Source: Choanephora cucurbitarum (Eukaryota > Mucoromycota > Mucoromycetes > Mucorales > Choanephoraceae). Taken from it: 26,088 nt of DNA. This document shows, piece after piece, positions 1-10,180 of the stretch. The translations under genes were made by a program, and so were the position numbers. The notes under the pieces were generated by a model, which was given only the letters and a program-made list of their open reading frames with translations, did no database searches and was not told where the DNA came from. Positions within the stretch are counted from its first letter, which is position 1. Every line of letters begins with the position of its first letter. The stretch spans positions 1-26,088 of the forward strand of contig JAIWNI010000201.1 of NCBI GenBank assembly GCA_025331435.1, read 5' to 3'.

Positions 1-1
1 C

Positions 2-1016
2 CCCGAGTGGAAGGATGTGACGCCTGTTCCTCAAGATGATGGACCCAATCCACTTGTACCTATAGCTTATGCGAGAGAGTGTAAGAAACATCACTACGCA
101 CAGTAAGCGTATTGCATGCATAAATTGACACAATCTATAGACTCGGATGCCATGGACTACTTCAGAGCAGTGACACGTACCAACGAAAAGTCTAAACGCG
201 TCTTGAATCTCATCAAAGATATTATTGAGATGAACCCTGCTCACTATACTGTCTGGAATTACAGACAACAGGTCTTGTTTGCGCTTGAAGAAGATCTGAA
301 TAAAGAGCTTGACTATATAGATGAAATTGGCCCAGATCAAGCCAAAAACTATCAGGTCTGGCATCATCGTCAGGTTGTTGTGGATCGATTAGGTAAAGGT
401 GACCGCGAGATTCCTTTTATTAATAGTATTCTCGAAGAAGATCCCAAGAACTATCATGGGTGGTCTTATCGACAATGGGTTGTTAAACGATTTAATTTGT
501 GGGAAAGCGAATTGGCCTATACAAGCGATCTGCTTTTGTTTGATGTGCGCAACAACTCAGCTTGGAACTATAGATATTACGTTGTATTCAACAATCCTAT
601 ACCTTATACCGATGAACTTGTGCAAAGCGAAATTGAGTTTACAGAGAAACAAATCAGGCTTGCACCTAACAACTCAAGTAGTTGGTCCTATCTTAAAGCG
701 TAAGTTAGCCGTATAGCGTTGATGAACTTGGTTGACCATAGCCTATTCTGTTTTGTCTAGGCTGTATCAAAAGACTGATAGACCGCTGACTAAGATGCTG
801 CCTTTTTTGACCAGTCTTACTGAATCTAATGTGGAATCGCCATTCGTACTGATTGCTTTTATAGATCTATACGAACAAAATGCTAAGCAAAAACACATAC
901 CAGTAGACGCTGCTGCCTTTGTTCTCTGTGACGAATTAGCGCGAAAGCAAGACACAATTCGTCAAAAATATTGGTATTATCGAAAGAATAAGCTTGAAAA
1001 GCTTAATTTGTCGTAG
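2..1016 (+). CDS. RAM2: Protein farnesyltransferase / geranylgeranyltransferase type I alpha subunit, 5' end cut by window
   Basis: Shared alpha subunit of the two cytosolic CaaX prenyltransferases, which pairs with separate beta subunits to attach farnesyl or geranylgeranyl to Ras/Rho-type proteins. Exons read as 2-80, 141-699 and 761-1016, with introns of 60 nt (81-140, gtaaga..ctatag) and 61 nt (700-760, gtaagt..tctag). These joins keep frame and restore the conserved run [17 protein letters not shown], then [11 protein letters not shown]. Five PPTA-type tetratricopeptide-like repeats are visible through their Trp/Tyr/Arg cores: [31 protein letters not shown] and SSWSYLKA. The C-terminus ends [16 protein letters not shown], with stop tag at 1014-1016. 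The first exon or exons lie left of the window, so only about the C-terminal nine-tenths is present. Family assignment is secure; the intron joins are inferred from frame and consensus. Confidence 0.95.
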
Positions 1017-1630
1017 TAAATAATACGCTTTTGCTGTCAAAAACAATAAGAACACAGAAACAATCTTTTTCCTTTCTTGAGAATGCACAAGAGTTTGTAA
1101 TTTATGAAGATTTTCTTGGTCAATATTTTAGCAAGCAAAAATGATTCGAAGGCAGAAAGGAAAAAAAATTAGGTGTCAAAGGTACCATTGCCAAGAAACC
1201 TCCCCCATTCTTCTGTATGTGTTACTATCTAAATGACACATCTAGGCTGCTTCTTAAAATGTAATCTGGAAATCGAGATCAGATCACGTGTAGACGCGAC
1301 TTGCGTGACAACAACCCGTTTGTCATTAGGAGTTTGAATGGCACCCTCATAACCCTACTATAGGGTCGAGAAAGATTACAGCTTCTTGCGCTTAGAGAAC
1401 AGTTTATGAGATAGATGCATTAGTGAGGCCAAGCCACATCAGTGTTGGCGAGTGATTGTAGTAGACTGAGGTCATAAGTTTTGTTTAAAAGGGAAAGACA
1501 AGCATTCAAATTAACAGCGACTGTACTAAGTTCTGATTGGTTAGGAAAAAGTATAAAAATCAACTGTGTCTTTCCTTTCCCCTTTTTTCTATTTTACTGT
1601 TTTTTTTTTTTTTTTGGAAATTAAGACACA
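1017..1630 (+). promoter_or_regulatory. RAM2-ERG25 intergenic region with probable ERG25 promoter elements
   Basis: This 614 bp stretch has no gene. On the side facing ERG25 it holds an inverted CCAAT pentamer (attgg, 1536-1540), a TATA-like tataaaa at 1552-1558, and a pyrimidine tract at about 1567-1616 that runs into the start codon region. Further up is the octamer ATCACGTG at 1283-1290, an E-box-type element of the kind SREBP-family factors bind upstream of sterol genes, and a short inverted repeat accctactatagggt at 1352-1366. The motifs are seen directly; their use as promoter elements is inferred from position only. Confidence 0.45.
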
Positions 1631-2649
1631 ATGGATGTCCTTTTGAACAACTCGACAGCCACTGCAGACTTGAACTGGTTTGAAACGAAATGGGAAGAAA
1701 TGTATGAAGGCCGTAACCCACTTATTGTCACTGGTATCTTTGCCTTCTTGATGCACGAACTTGTCTATTTTGGCCGTTTCATCCCTTTTATGATCTGTGA
1801 TTTTATTCCTTACTTTCAAAAATACAAGCTGCAAGAGGTAAAAAAAAAAGAGAGTTAGAGAAGAGAGAGCGAGTGTTTGTATTGTGAGATGACCGACATC
1901 TGACATCTTGTCATCATATAGGCCAAAGAGAACTCAAACGCTGATTACTGGAACTGTACCAAGAAAGTTCTCTGGGCTCACTTTGTCTTTGAAGGCCCAA
2001 TGATCTTCCTTTTCCATCCTTTCGCTACATTCATGGGTATGAAAGTGTCTGCCCCTTTCCCCGGCTGGTAAGTTATTTTGAGAGCCCAAACTATATCGGG
2101 TGTTTAATGTGTATCGTATCTAGGCAGCAAATGCTTGTCCAAATCGCTATCTTCTTTGTGTTTGAAGACTTTTACCATTACCATATGCACCGTTTCATGC
2201 ACTGGCCACCTTTCTATAAGAAGGTTCATAAGATTCATCATGAATACTCTGCTCCATTTGGTATCGCTGCTGAATATGCTCACCCCATTGAAACGATGAT
2301 TTTAGGTTTCGGTACCATCGGTGGTCCCCTTATCTATCATGCATGTGCTACTTATTTCTTAGATCTCGGTGATGCTTGGGATCTTCACTTGATCACTATG
2401 CTTTCATGGATTGTTCTTCGTCTCTTCCAAGCTATTGATGCTCACTCTGGTTATGATTTCCCTTGGTCTCTCTGTCACTGGGTTCCCTTCTGGGCTGGTG
2501 CTGATCACCATGATTACCATCATCAAGCCTTTGTCGGTAATTATGCATCTTCATTCAGATGGTGGGACTATTTGTTTGGCACTGACACTAAGTACCGTGC
2601 TTACCGTAAGCGCCAAGCCGAAGAAAAGCGCAAGTTAAAGATGAACTAA
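1631..2649 (+). CDS. ERG25: C-4 methylsterol oxidase (sterol desaturase / fatty acid hydroxylase family)
   Basis: Non-haem di-iron ER membrane enzyme that oxidises the C-4 methyl groups of 4,4-dimethylsterols in ergosterol synthesis. Exons 1631-1837, 1922-2067 and 2124-2649 (introns of 84 and 56 nt) give 292 aa, normal for the family. All three histidine clusters of the fatty acid hydroxylase superfamily are present: HRFMH at about residue 140, HKIHH at about 153, and HHDYHH near the C-terminus. Hydrophobic segments precede the first cluster and lie between the second and third. The protein ends KLKMN, which fits a K-x-K-x-x ER retrieval signal. The start ATG follows a pyrimidine-rich leader and a short A-containing context (acacaATGG). 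Distinction from the C-5 desaturase ERG3 rests on overall similarity, including EDFYHYHMHR and the NADYWN region, so the symbol is confident but not proven. Confidence 0.95.
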
Positions 2650-4315
2650 ACTGAAGACCAGAAAAACAACTTAGAACCCCTCCTCCGTCTTTTTCTCTTT
2701 CGTTTTTTGTTACTATTATCATTTATTGCATATTTACATTTATACACCTTTAAAAATATCTAGCTACATCCCACTATTTTCCCCGTAATTACATTTCCCA
2801 ACCTTCTTGTCTTATTTACAAACAATAATGATGAATTAAAGCTTAGATTCGGTCATCCTGACCGCTATTTAATGTCGCACAAAAATCTCTTTTGTATGTC
2901 AGAATTTTCTCTTGTCAGCTTGATATTTGGAGAGAACATCAAAGTGAAGCTTTCCAAGATACAATCTCCAGACTCTGGATTTATCTAGTATTCTTGCTAT
3001 CCGATTTTTAGAATTGAATTGGATAATGTCAAATCTATGTTGTGTGTATTCAAAACATTAAAGATTTATGATTTCTTGTAGTGTTTGAGTCTTCAATATA
3101 CATCTACAGATGTCTCGGGAGCGAACAGTCTTATTAGCCTTTCACTAATCTTTATAATCAAAATCAAACATCTCTTAAAGCCGAATCTTAGAATAGCCAA
3201 ATTTCATGGAATACCGAAATGTGATTCAATGATAAAAAAAATGCATCAGCTAGAGCATGCTTCGTTTAATAATATAACGCATTGATAATCTTCCTAAAGA
3301 CCGAAAAGAGGTAGAAATATATGTTTTCTGTGCCATCATAAATCGTATAAGGTTGGTTGTGCTTATGCTAAGATCTGACGATCAGAGTTCTGGGGAAAAT
3401 ATGATTTTCCTTTTGCAACTGAAAACTGCTATTTGTACAAAGCTTAAGCTTTCTTGCTCTCTTAACTGTGCTTGGGAGCCTTAGCATTTGGACTTCAGTG
3501 TCTTTCTTTTTGTTTTAGAAATCGCATTATATTCTAAACAAACTGGTTAAATTGTTCTGAAAGTAAATGCTCTTTTCACCCATGAGCAACTTCTTTTTAC
3601 GATGGTGAGAAGCTCTGGCCATAAAGAATCTAGTAACAACAGTAACTGTCAGTTGATGAATTTCCTAAACAAAAAATGTCGCTAGAAAGGAGGCTGCTTA
3701 AGAAAGCAGCACTTTGACTTATACAGAATCAAGTATTCCTATTCGCATTTTTTTTGAGAGAAAGAACTTCAGTTTTCTAGAAGGAGATCAATGATTTCAA
3801 AGAACAACCTGTACTGTTGTAATTTCCAAGCTCAGAGTTCACATGCAATTCAGCAAAGCAAAAAGTTTAAATTGAACAAGCAGCTTCATTGAGGAAGCAT
3901 GATTTATCATCTCGGTTGGTTATTGCTCTGGCAGAGACATAACACATCTATTTTTCAAAGGAGCAGCTTTATTTCCTTTTGTTCAAGACAAATTCAATGC
4001 CATTAGACAAAAGAAGAACAGAATCTGCAGAATTTGTTTTGTAAAAATTGAAGCGGCAATCATTGAGAATCAAAACTAAGAAAGTGTATTCACAAAGAAA
4101 AATAAAAATCGCAAGCTTCTTTAACAAGCAAGAGATAAAGATATCGCTACTTGCGATTCATAAAATGCCTGCATAAAAGCACGACTAGTTACCAGGTAAT
4201 TTCTTCTTAACTTTAAGCAAAATCTCAGGCACATCGCTCAAAGAAAAAAGAAAACAAACAAATTTAATTGCCCTTTAATTTTTTAATTTTTTGTCTGCTT
4301 CATCATCTCGCTTGT
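2650..4315. other. 1.67 kb gap without a recognisable gene
   Basis: AT-rich DNA between ERG25 and SEC24. The longest open stretch (3085-3285, 66 codons) has no family resemblance and looks random. Small symmetric elements seen: a perfect palindrome aaagcttaagcttt at 3439-3452, and a hairpin with 7 bp stem gctgctt/aagcagc and 4 nt loop at 3693-3710. The first 150 bp after ERG25 are T-rich and probably carry its 3' untranslated region; the last 100 bp before 4316 should hold the SEC24 leader. No tRNA, rRNA or clear snoRNA was recognised. Confidence 0.5.
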
Positions 4316-4496
4316 ATGAATCCGCCGTACCCTTCACAGCCTTCAATGGCTTCTTCTCCCTCACCCACACCTCAACAAGCAACATCTCCCCACATCAACT
4401 CTAGAAAAGCAAAGCGCCATTATCCTACTTATGTGCAGCCACAAGACGCCGCTTATCCTTCTCCAGCAATAACTAGACAAGCTTCACCTTTCCCTC

Positions 4497-4528
<32 letters not shown>

Positions 4529-7347
4529 CCTTATGTTCAACAACCTTATGCTCAACAACCTTATGTTCAGCAGCAACCTGGTAGTGCGCCTAGTTATCCT
4601 CAACCATCACCACAGCCTGCTTATGCTCAATCGCCATCTTTTGTCAATCAAACTATGCATAACATGGCCAACATGAGCCTGCATTCACAAGATATTGCAC
4701 TTGTAGGACAACCGCCTCAAATCGAAGACTTGCAACTAGATATTGCTTCACCTCCTGCTCCTTCCAATGTAAGTTGTTCAAATATCCTATGTCTTGTGTA
4801 ACTCACCCATTTCAAAGTTGACTGCTACAGGATCATCTATGGCGCAAGTGGATAGTCGATTGAAACATGCTACAGTCAATGCTTTTCCTTATTCAAACAG
4901 CATGATCAAGAAATCTAAAGTTCCATTGGCATTAATGTTACAGCCTTATCTTTCAGATCCACAGGTAGTATTCCATCCGGATAGATAGTTAAGGATGCTT
5001 ACGTTATTCTTGTTATTACCAGGTTCAAGTACCTGTTGTATCAGATACTACGGTAGCTCGTTGTTCTCGTTGTAAAACTTATATCAATCCCTTTGTGCAA
5101 TTCTCAGCTGGCGCTTTGAAATGGAAGTGTAATATGTGTGGCATGGATAATGATGGTAAGCTATCATCTCCTTCATGTATTTCTTTCTTGTCTAAAGAAT
5201 ATTTGCTTTATCTAGTACCTCAAGAGTTTGATTGGGATGTGACAACGCAACAACAGACAGATCGTTATAGTCGTTATGAATTGAATTATGGTTGTGTTGA
5301 TTTTATTGCACCTGCAGACTATATTATGCGCCCTCCTCAACCACCTGTCTATGTGTTTGTGATTGACACATCATTCCAAGCCATTCAGACAGGAATGATT
5401 GGTGTGGTAGCAGATGCTATTTTAGCTTCTTTGGATAAGATACCTAACGAAGATGGACGTACCAAAGTAGCCTTTATTACAGCAGACAATGCAATTGCTT
5501 TCTACAGATTGATGTCAGAGGAACCGGAAATATTGGTTGTAGGAGATTTAAGCGACATTTATTTACCTAGAGCATCTTCCGATTTAATGGTCAATTTAGT
5601 TGAAAGCAGAAAGGCAGTAGAACAATTGCTGGCCAGAATGAAGACGATGCATAATCAAGGTCAAGTGGCATCTAATTGTTTAGGATCCGCGTTACAAGCA
5701 GCTCGTAAATTACTTGTAAGTCGCATCTTTCTTATTAGTATGTAGTTGTTATTAAACACGATCTAGGCCCCTACAGGTGGTAAAATAATCTGTTTCCAAG
5801 CAAGTCTTCCCAATGTAGGCGAAGGCATCTTCAAGCCTAAGACAACAACAACAACAGATAAAGGACATTTGAATCAACCGATGATGACACCTTCGAGCTC
5901 ATTCTACAAGACATTTGCAGGCGAGTGTACTAAACTTCAGATCTGTGCTGATATGTTTGTCTTTGGCCACCCAAAAGAAGCGGATGCAGATGTGACCACT
6001 CTGAATATCATACCTCGTTTTACAGGTGGACAAACACATTTCTATCCCGCCTTTCATGCAACTCATCAGGCTGACTGCTTGCGTCTAAAACAAGAGGTTA
6101 TGTCCTTGCTTGAACAACAGATTGGTTTGGAGGCCGTTATGCGTACACGTTGTTCAGAAGGTATTGTGTGTCATGCTTTCTATGGTAACTGTACAACGCG
6201 TGTGCCTGATATTATGGCTTTACCCAATGTACCACGCGATCAGTCTTATTGTGTCGAACTTGTATTGGAAGATGATATTCAGACAAGCCATGTCTATTTC
6301 CAGACAGCATTGTTATACACTACCTGTTTTGGTGAAAGACGTATTCGTGTTATGAATCTTTGTTTGCCTGTCACTAAGAGTTTGCCTGAGCTCTTTTCGT
6401 CTATCAATCAAGTTGCTTCGACTCGAGTTCTTTGTCATCAAGGTAAGAGCAATTCTTTTTTGTTCTAAACGTTTTGATTGCTAACCTTCTATAACAAAAA
6501 AAAAAGCAATTGACAAGGCTGCCAATGGTAAATTACGTGATGGTAGAGATCATTTAGCCAACCGATCTGCGGAAATAATCCAAAGCTATTCAAAGGAAGT
6601 CCTTGGATCCCCCAGTAATGCTCAACTCTCTATCTGTCGCTCACTCAGTCTATTCCCTCTTTTGATCCTCGGTGTTCTCAAGACACCCGCTTTTCATGAT
6701 GCCCCTGTACCTACTGATGTGCGTACTCAGTCAGCTATCCTGTTACGTACATTGCCTGTCCATAGTTGGGTTCATCTGATTCATCCTCAATTTTATTCTA
6801 TACACAACATGCCTGCTTCTGCAGGTACTCAAGATTCCAATCAATGTGTTCTACCACCTACTATCCATCTCTCAAGTGAACGATTAGAAGCACATGGTTG
6901 CTATCTGTTATACGATACTCAGAATATCTATCTCTGGATTGGTAAGCAGGCTGTACCACCTCTATGTAAAGATCTGCTTGATATGCCTTCTATTCAAGAA
7001 GTTCAATCTGGACAGGTAAAGTTATATACGTGTAAAAAGAACCTTCATGTTGACTGATATCCAAAAAAAAATAGGTGCCCATGTTACCCCAACTTGCTTC
7101 TCCTATTTCTCAAAAGTTAAATGCTATTGTTCAGTATTTACAAAACGCTCGTCAAACGAGCTATTACCCCACTATCTATATTGTTAGAGAAGACGGTGAT
7201 CCTATCCTCCGTAGTCGTTTCTTATCTCACCTAATAGAAGATCGTCAACCTACAGGCCCAACCAATGCTGGTGCTAATCAACAAGATGTAAGCTCAGGCA
7301 TGAGCTATTTCCAATGGCTAGGTTTTGTTCGAGCCAAGAGTCAATAA
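4316..7347 (+). CDS. SEC24: COPII coat cargo-adaptor subunit Sec24
   Basis: Partner of Sec23 in the inner COPII coat; it binds cargo signals on vesicles leaving the ER. Seven exons: 4316-4768, 4818-4964, 5023-5155, 5216-5715, 5767-6442, 6507-7015 and 7075-7347. Introns are 49-64 nt and keep frame, giving 896 aa, the usual size. Order: Pro/Gln-rich disordered N-terminus with an 11-Gln run; a conserved zinc finger (RCSRCKTYINPF then KCNMCG) encoded by exon 3; a trunk vWA-like domain (YVFVIDTS); the LPNVG and FTGGQTHFYP motifs of the Sec24 core; a helical domain; and a C-terminal gelsolin-like fold (LYDTQNIYLWIG). The first ATG (MNPPYPS) is the first in the exon 1 frame without an upstream alternative ATG. 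The gene converges on SDH2 with only 71 bp between the stop codons. Confidence 0.96.
4496..4528 (+). repeat. CAA trinucleotide run encoding polyglutamine in Sec24
   Basis: Eleven pure CAA codons in a row, followed by imperfect QPYVQ/QPYAQ units coding the Gln-rich part of the disordered Sec24 N-terminus. The purity of the CAA run suggests length variation between strains. Confidence 0.9.
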
Positions 7348-7418
7348 TAATAAAGAAAAGTATACTTGTATTTTAAATGATTTATTGTTATTGTTACAAC
7401 AAAGCTAGTTTGTTTGAA
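7348..7418. terminator. Shared 71 bp tail-to-tail 3' region of SEC24 and SDH2
   Basis: Both genes must end transcription in or past this short interval. A polyadenylation-like AATAAA lies at 7349-7354 on the plus strand, just after the SEC24 stop, and another lies on the minus strand at 7381-7386, about 33 nt past the SDH2 stop. Overlapping 3' UTRs are likely. Confidence 0.5.
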
Positions 7419-8391
7419 TTATTCAGTAGCCATCATCAACTTGATCTTGGCAATAGCGGCACCGGGTTGAAGACCCTTAGGACAGGTCTTGGAACAGTTC
7501 ATGATAGTGTGACAACGGTAAAGAGACATCTTGTTCTGAAGCTTTTCGCGACGTTGAGGACCGAATTGATCACGAGAATCAATCATCCAACGATAAGCTT
7601 GCATTAAAACAGCAGGACCCAAGTATTCCTCTTGGTTCCACCAGTAAGAAGGACAAGAGGTAGAGCAACAGGCACACAAAATACATTCATATAAACCATC
7701 CAACTTCTTTCTGTCTTCAACTGATTGCAAGTTTTCCTTGCCATCTGCAGGTCCCTTGGTTTGCTTCAAATAAGGTTCAATTGACTTGTATTGCTTGTAG
7801 AAATGAGTCAAGTCAGGCACCAAATCCTTCACAATGTTCATGTGAGGCAAAGGATAGATCTTGGCGGGCTTAGAGGTGTCCTTGTTGATCTTGGAAATAC
7901 AGGCCAAAGTGTTACCACCTTCAATGTTCATGGCACAAGAACCACAGATACCTTCACGGCAAGAACGACGGAAAGTCAATGTAGAGTCTTGTTCATTCTT
8001 GATTTTGATTAAAGCGTCCAAAACCATAGGACCACAGCTGTTCAAATCAACCTTGTAGGTCTGAAGCACTGGCTTTTCGGCAGGCTTGTCTGGGTTCTAT
8101 AGGGATAGATTAGTTGTTAACCCTTGATTTTTTTTTATTTTTATTTTTCAGTTACCCAACGATAAATTTCGAAAGTTTTAAAGTTAGGTTCCTTTGTTTC
8201 GACAGAAGCCATCATAGGAGTGCTGCTAGCATGAAAAGCGCGAGCAAGAGGCTATAAATCAAATGTGTGTGTGTGTGTGTGTGTTAGTCTTTACGATGTC
8301 AAAACTCATCTCTTCAAAAGAAACTTACAGCAACAGCAGGTACCCAACGCTTGTTGAGTGACATTCTAACAGTTTGTAAAGCGATAGACAT
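7419..8391 (-). CDS. SDH2: Succinate dehydrogenase iron-sulfur subunit, mitochondrial (complex II)
   Basis: Carries electrons from the flavoprotein to ubiquinone in complex II of the inner mitochondrial membrane. Exons in coding order are 8391-8329, 8251-8156 and 8096-7419 (introns of 77 and 59 nt), giving 278 aa. The N-terminus ([21 protein letters not shown]) is basic and hydroxylated with few acids, as expected for a mitochondrial presequence. All three clusters are present: [2Fe-2S] [12 protein letters not shown], [4Fe-4S] [16 protein letters not shown], and [3Fe-4S] [14 protein letters not shown]. The residues at the quinone/carboxamide site look wild type: the Pro in SCPSYWW and the His in [13 protein letters not shown] replaces the more usual GLNPG after the last cluster. 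The product is secure and the joins match consensus splice sites. Confidence 0.97.
8264..8284. repeat. (TG)n dinucleotide microsatellite in SDH2 intron 1
   Basis: About ten uninterrupted TG units inside the first SDH2 intron (8252-8328), close to the 3' splice site on the coding strand. On the coding strand it reads (CA)n. Confidence 0.9.
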
Positions 8392-8614
8392 TTTTCTTTA
8401 TCTTTCCAAAATAAGCTTGGGCTTTAATAAATATGCGAAGAGCTTGAAGAGGAGGGGGGAATAGAAGAGTGGGGAGAGAGGGGGGTTAGTGTGAAGAGTG
8501 TAAAGAAATAAGTTGAAAAAAAGAAAATGCGGGGAAAATCGAAATACAAAATTAGATAATAGGGAAGGGAATATCATTTAAGCCGGTTACATCCTTAAAA
8601 AAAGAGGAACTGAG
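8392..8614 (-). promoter_or_regulatory. Upstream region of SDH2
   Basis: The leader and likely promoter of SDH2. It is notable for a purine-rich plus strand at about 8446-8535 (runs such as gaggagggggga and gagagaggggggtt), which is a C/T-rich tract on the SDH2 coding strand. No clear TATA box was recognised. Confidence 0.35.
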
Positions 8615-9770
8615 ATGGAATTACAGCCAACCAAAAACCAGGGTAGAATGCCAGGGCAAGTTTTATTTACAGTCATTTGGGAAAGTAAAGTCGCTGATTT
8701 GGCGGATCTAACAAACCCGGGAGAAACTTTGGTGTCAGTAACAGAAGCAGTTGACTCAAGTCAACCAATCAGCCTCTGTCTTCTATATTTTGACATCAGA
8801 TATGCTAGTTTGACTGGGGAGAGAATGCATTCAATATCTTTTTTGTTACCAATTATGAACATCAACCAAAAAAACAAGCTAGCCAAAAGTTTCTGCTAGA
8901 TAGTTTAGCATTGGCAGGTTTTATGCCGCCAGACGCTTTGGCATCAGTCAGCAAAAGATTCAGAATGCTTTGAATGCGATTGAAAGCAATGTTGAATTGC
9001 CCTCACCTCCAGCATCACGAGCCGTGAATTTTTCTGTAGAACAAGCCTGCTATAGTTTCGATGCTTGGGCTAAGGTCATATGTACTTATTCAAACAGGTC
9101 ACTATTCATTCAGAGAGCAGTGCGATTGGTACTGCTTTGACAACTGAGGAGCAAGAGCGCGAACAGAATGAATTTATTTCTGGCAGCTTGCCCAGAGTTT
9201 CAGTTTAAATTCTCTGCTGTCTTGACACACAGAGGGAGGTCTCTTTTGACTTGTTAAAACCGTACATTCAAAATTCTATGAGGCTTGAGTGTTTTCAGAA
9301 GATACTTGTTGAATTGCATTATCTTCGCCATGATCGTATAGAGCTTCAGTGTTTGCTTTCTATCTACAGGAAATGAAGTGGTACTACAGGATACTTTCTC
9401 AACTTTGAGCTTGATACTGTTTCCTTCTTTTGGGAATCAGGTGTAATATGCACGATTTGTGCCTTCGAACACATATGTTAGTACTTTGTGCACTACTATG
9501 ATTCAGACTCTTAGACCAAAGATGGATACGCACATGACATTTTAGCGCTCGAAGCAATTTGCAAGCTAAAAAACTTCACTCTTACATTGAGCCAATTCTT
9601 AAATCGAGCAATTATTGTAATTCGAAAGCTGGACTAGCTTGGAGTAGGACCTGAATTGGTAGATACATTGCTGACAGGATATCAACTACGCAACAACATT
9701 GACGCTAGCACTGTCGATCAGTACAGTCATTTTCATGAAGGTCATCAAGGCCCATGGTTGATATAGCGTA
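8615..9770 (+). pseudogene. Unidentified decayed protein-coding region
   Basis: Coding-like stretches occur on the plus strand in changing frames and broken by stops. Frame pieces include: 8615-8899 (94 codons, open); about 8904-9076, with RFYAARRFGISQQKIQNALN and a following Glu/Ser/Pro segment; about 9097-9207, with HSESSAIGTALTTEEQEREQ then NEFISG; about 9236-9370, with DLLKPYIQNSMRLECFQKI then LVELHYLRHDRIELQCLLSI; and about 9640-9760, with GVGPELVDTLLTGYQLRNN. Amphipathic helical composition and low stop density suggest a former gene of 300 or more residues. I do not recognise the family. A multi-exon live gene is possible, but one candidate intron (23 nt near 9076) is too short and no splice set restores the whole frame. 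From about 9,771 to 10,180 I see no gene. Confidence 0.35.
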
Positions 9771-10180
9771 TTATGATATCAAGCTCAGTCTTAAGAATAC
9801 TACAGCCTAATGTTAACAGAGTTGCTGATATCAGAACATCCAACTTGGTAGCAGCAGTAACAATAGTATGATCATCTAGCACTACAATAGATGTAGTCGA
9901 ACGAAGAACATACTACTTCATGAATAAAGCCTCTACACTTTTCTCTTTTTTGTATTCCCCTTAAACATGACATACAAACCAAAAAAAATGAGTATATTCA
10001 TTCCAAATGTCTGTAATGGGAAAAGGAAGCAATGAAGAAAGCGTGCTTCTGTTGTAAAAAATAACTTTTATTAGATTACTACTAAGCGACAGGTGAAAAT
10101 AAACAGGGAACAGGATGTGTAAATGCGTCTTTGGTTTTGGATCAGTCGACATCAAACTCAAGATTAGCGATTTTACTTTC

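Noticed and set aside
732..760. Reading the bases before 761 as RAM2 exon
   Set aside because: An acceptor at 741 breaks the frame. The acceptor at 760 restores SYLKALYQK in agreement with the family.
1352..1366. accctactatagggt as telomere-like repeat
   Set aside because: Only one inverted pair, no tandem TTAGGG-type units, and it lies in a promoter region.
2825..2865. Possible box C/D snoRNA (atgatga then ctga)
   Set aside because: The boxes are only about 30 nt apart and there is no terminal stem.
3085..3285. 66-codon open stretch as a small gene
   Set aside because: No start context, no family resemblance and AT-rich random composition.
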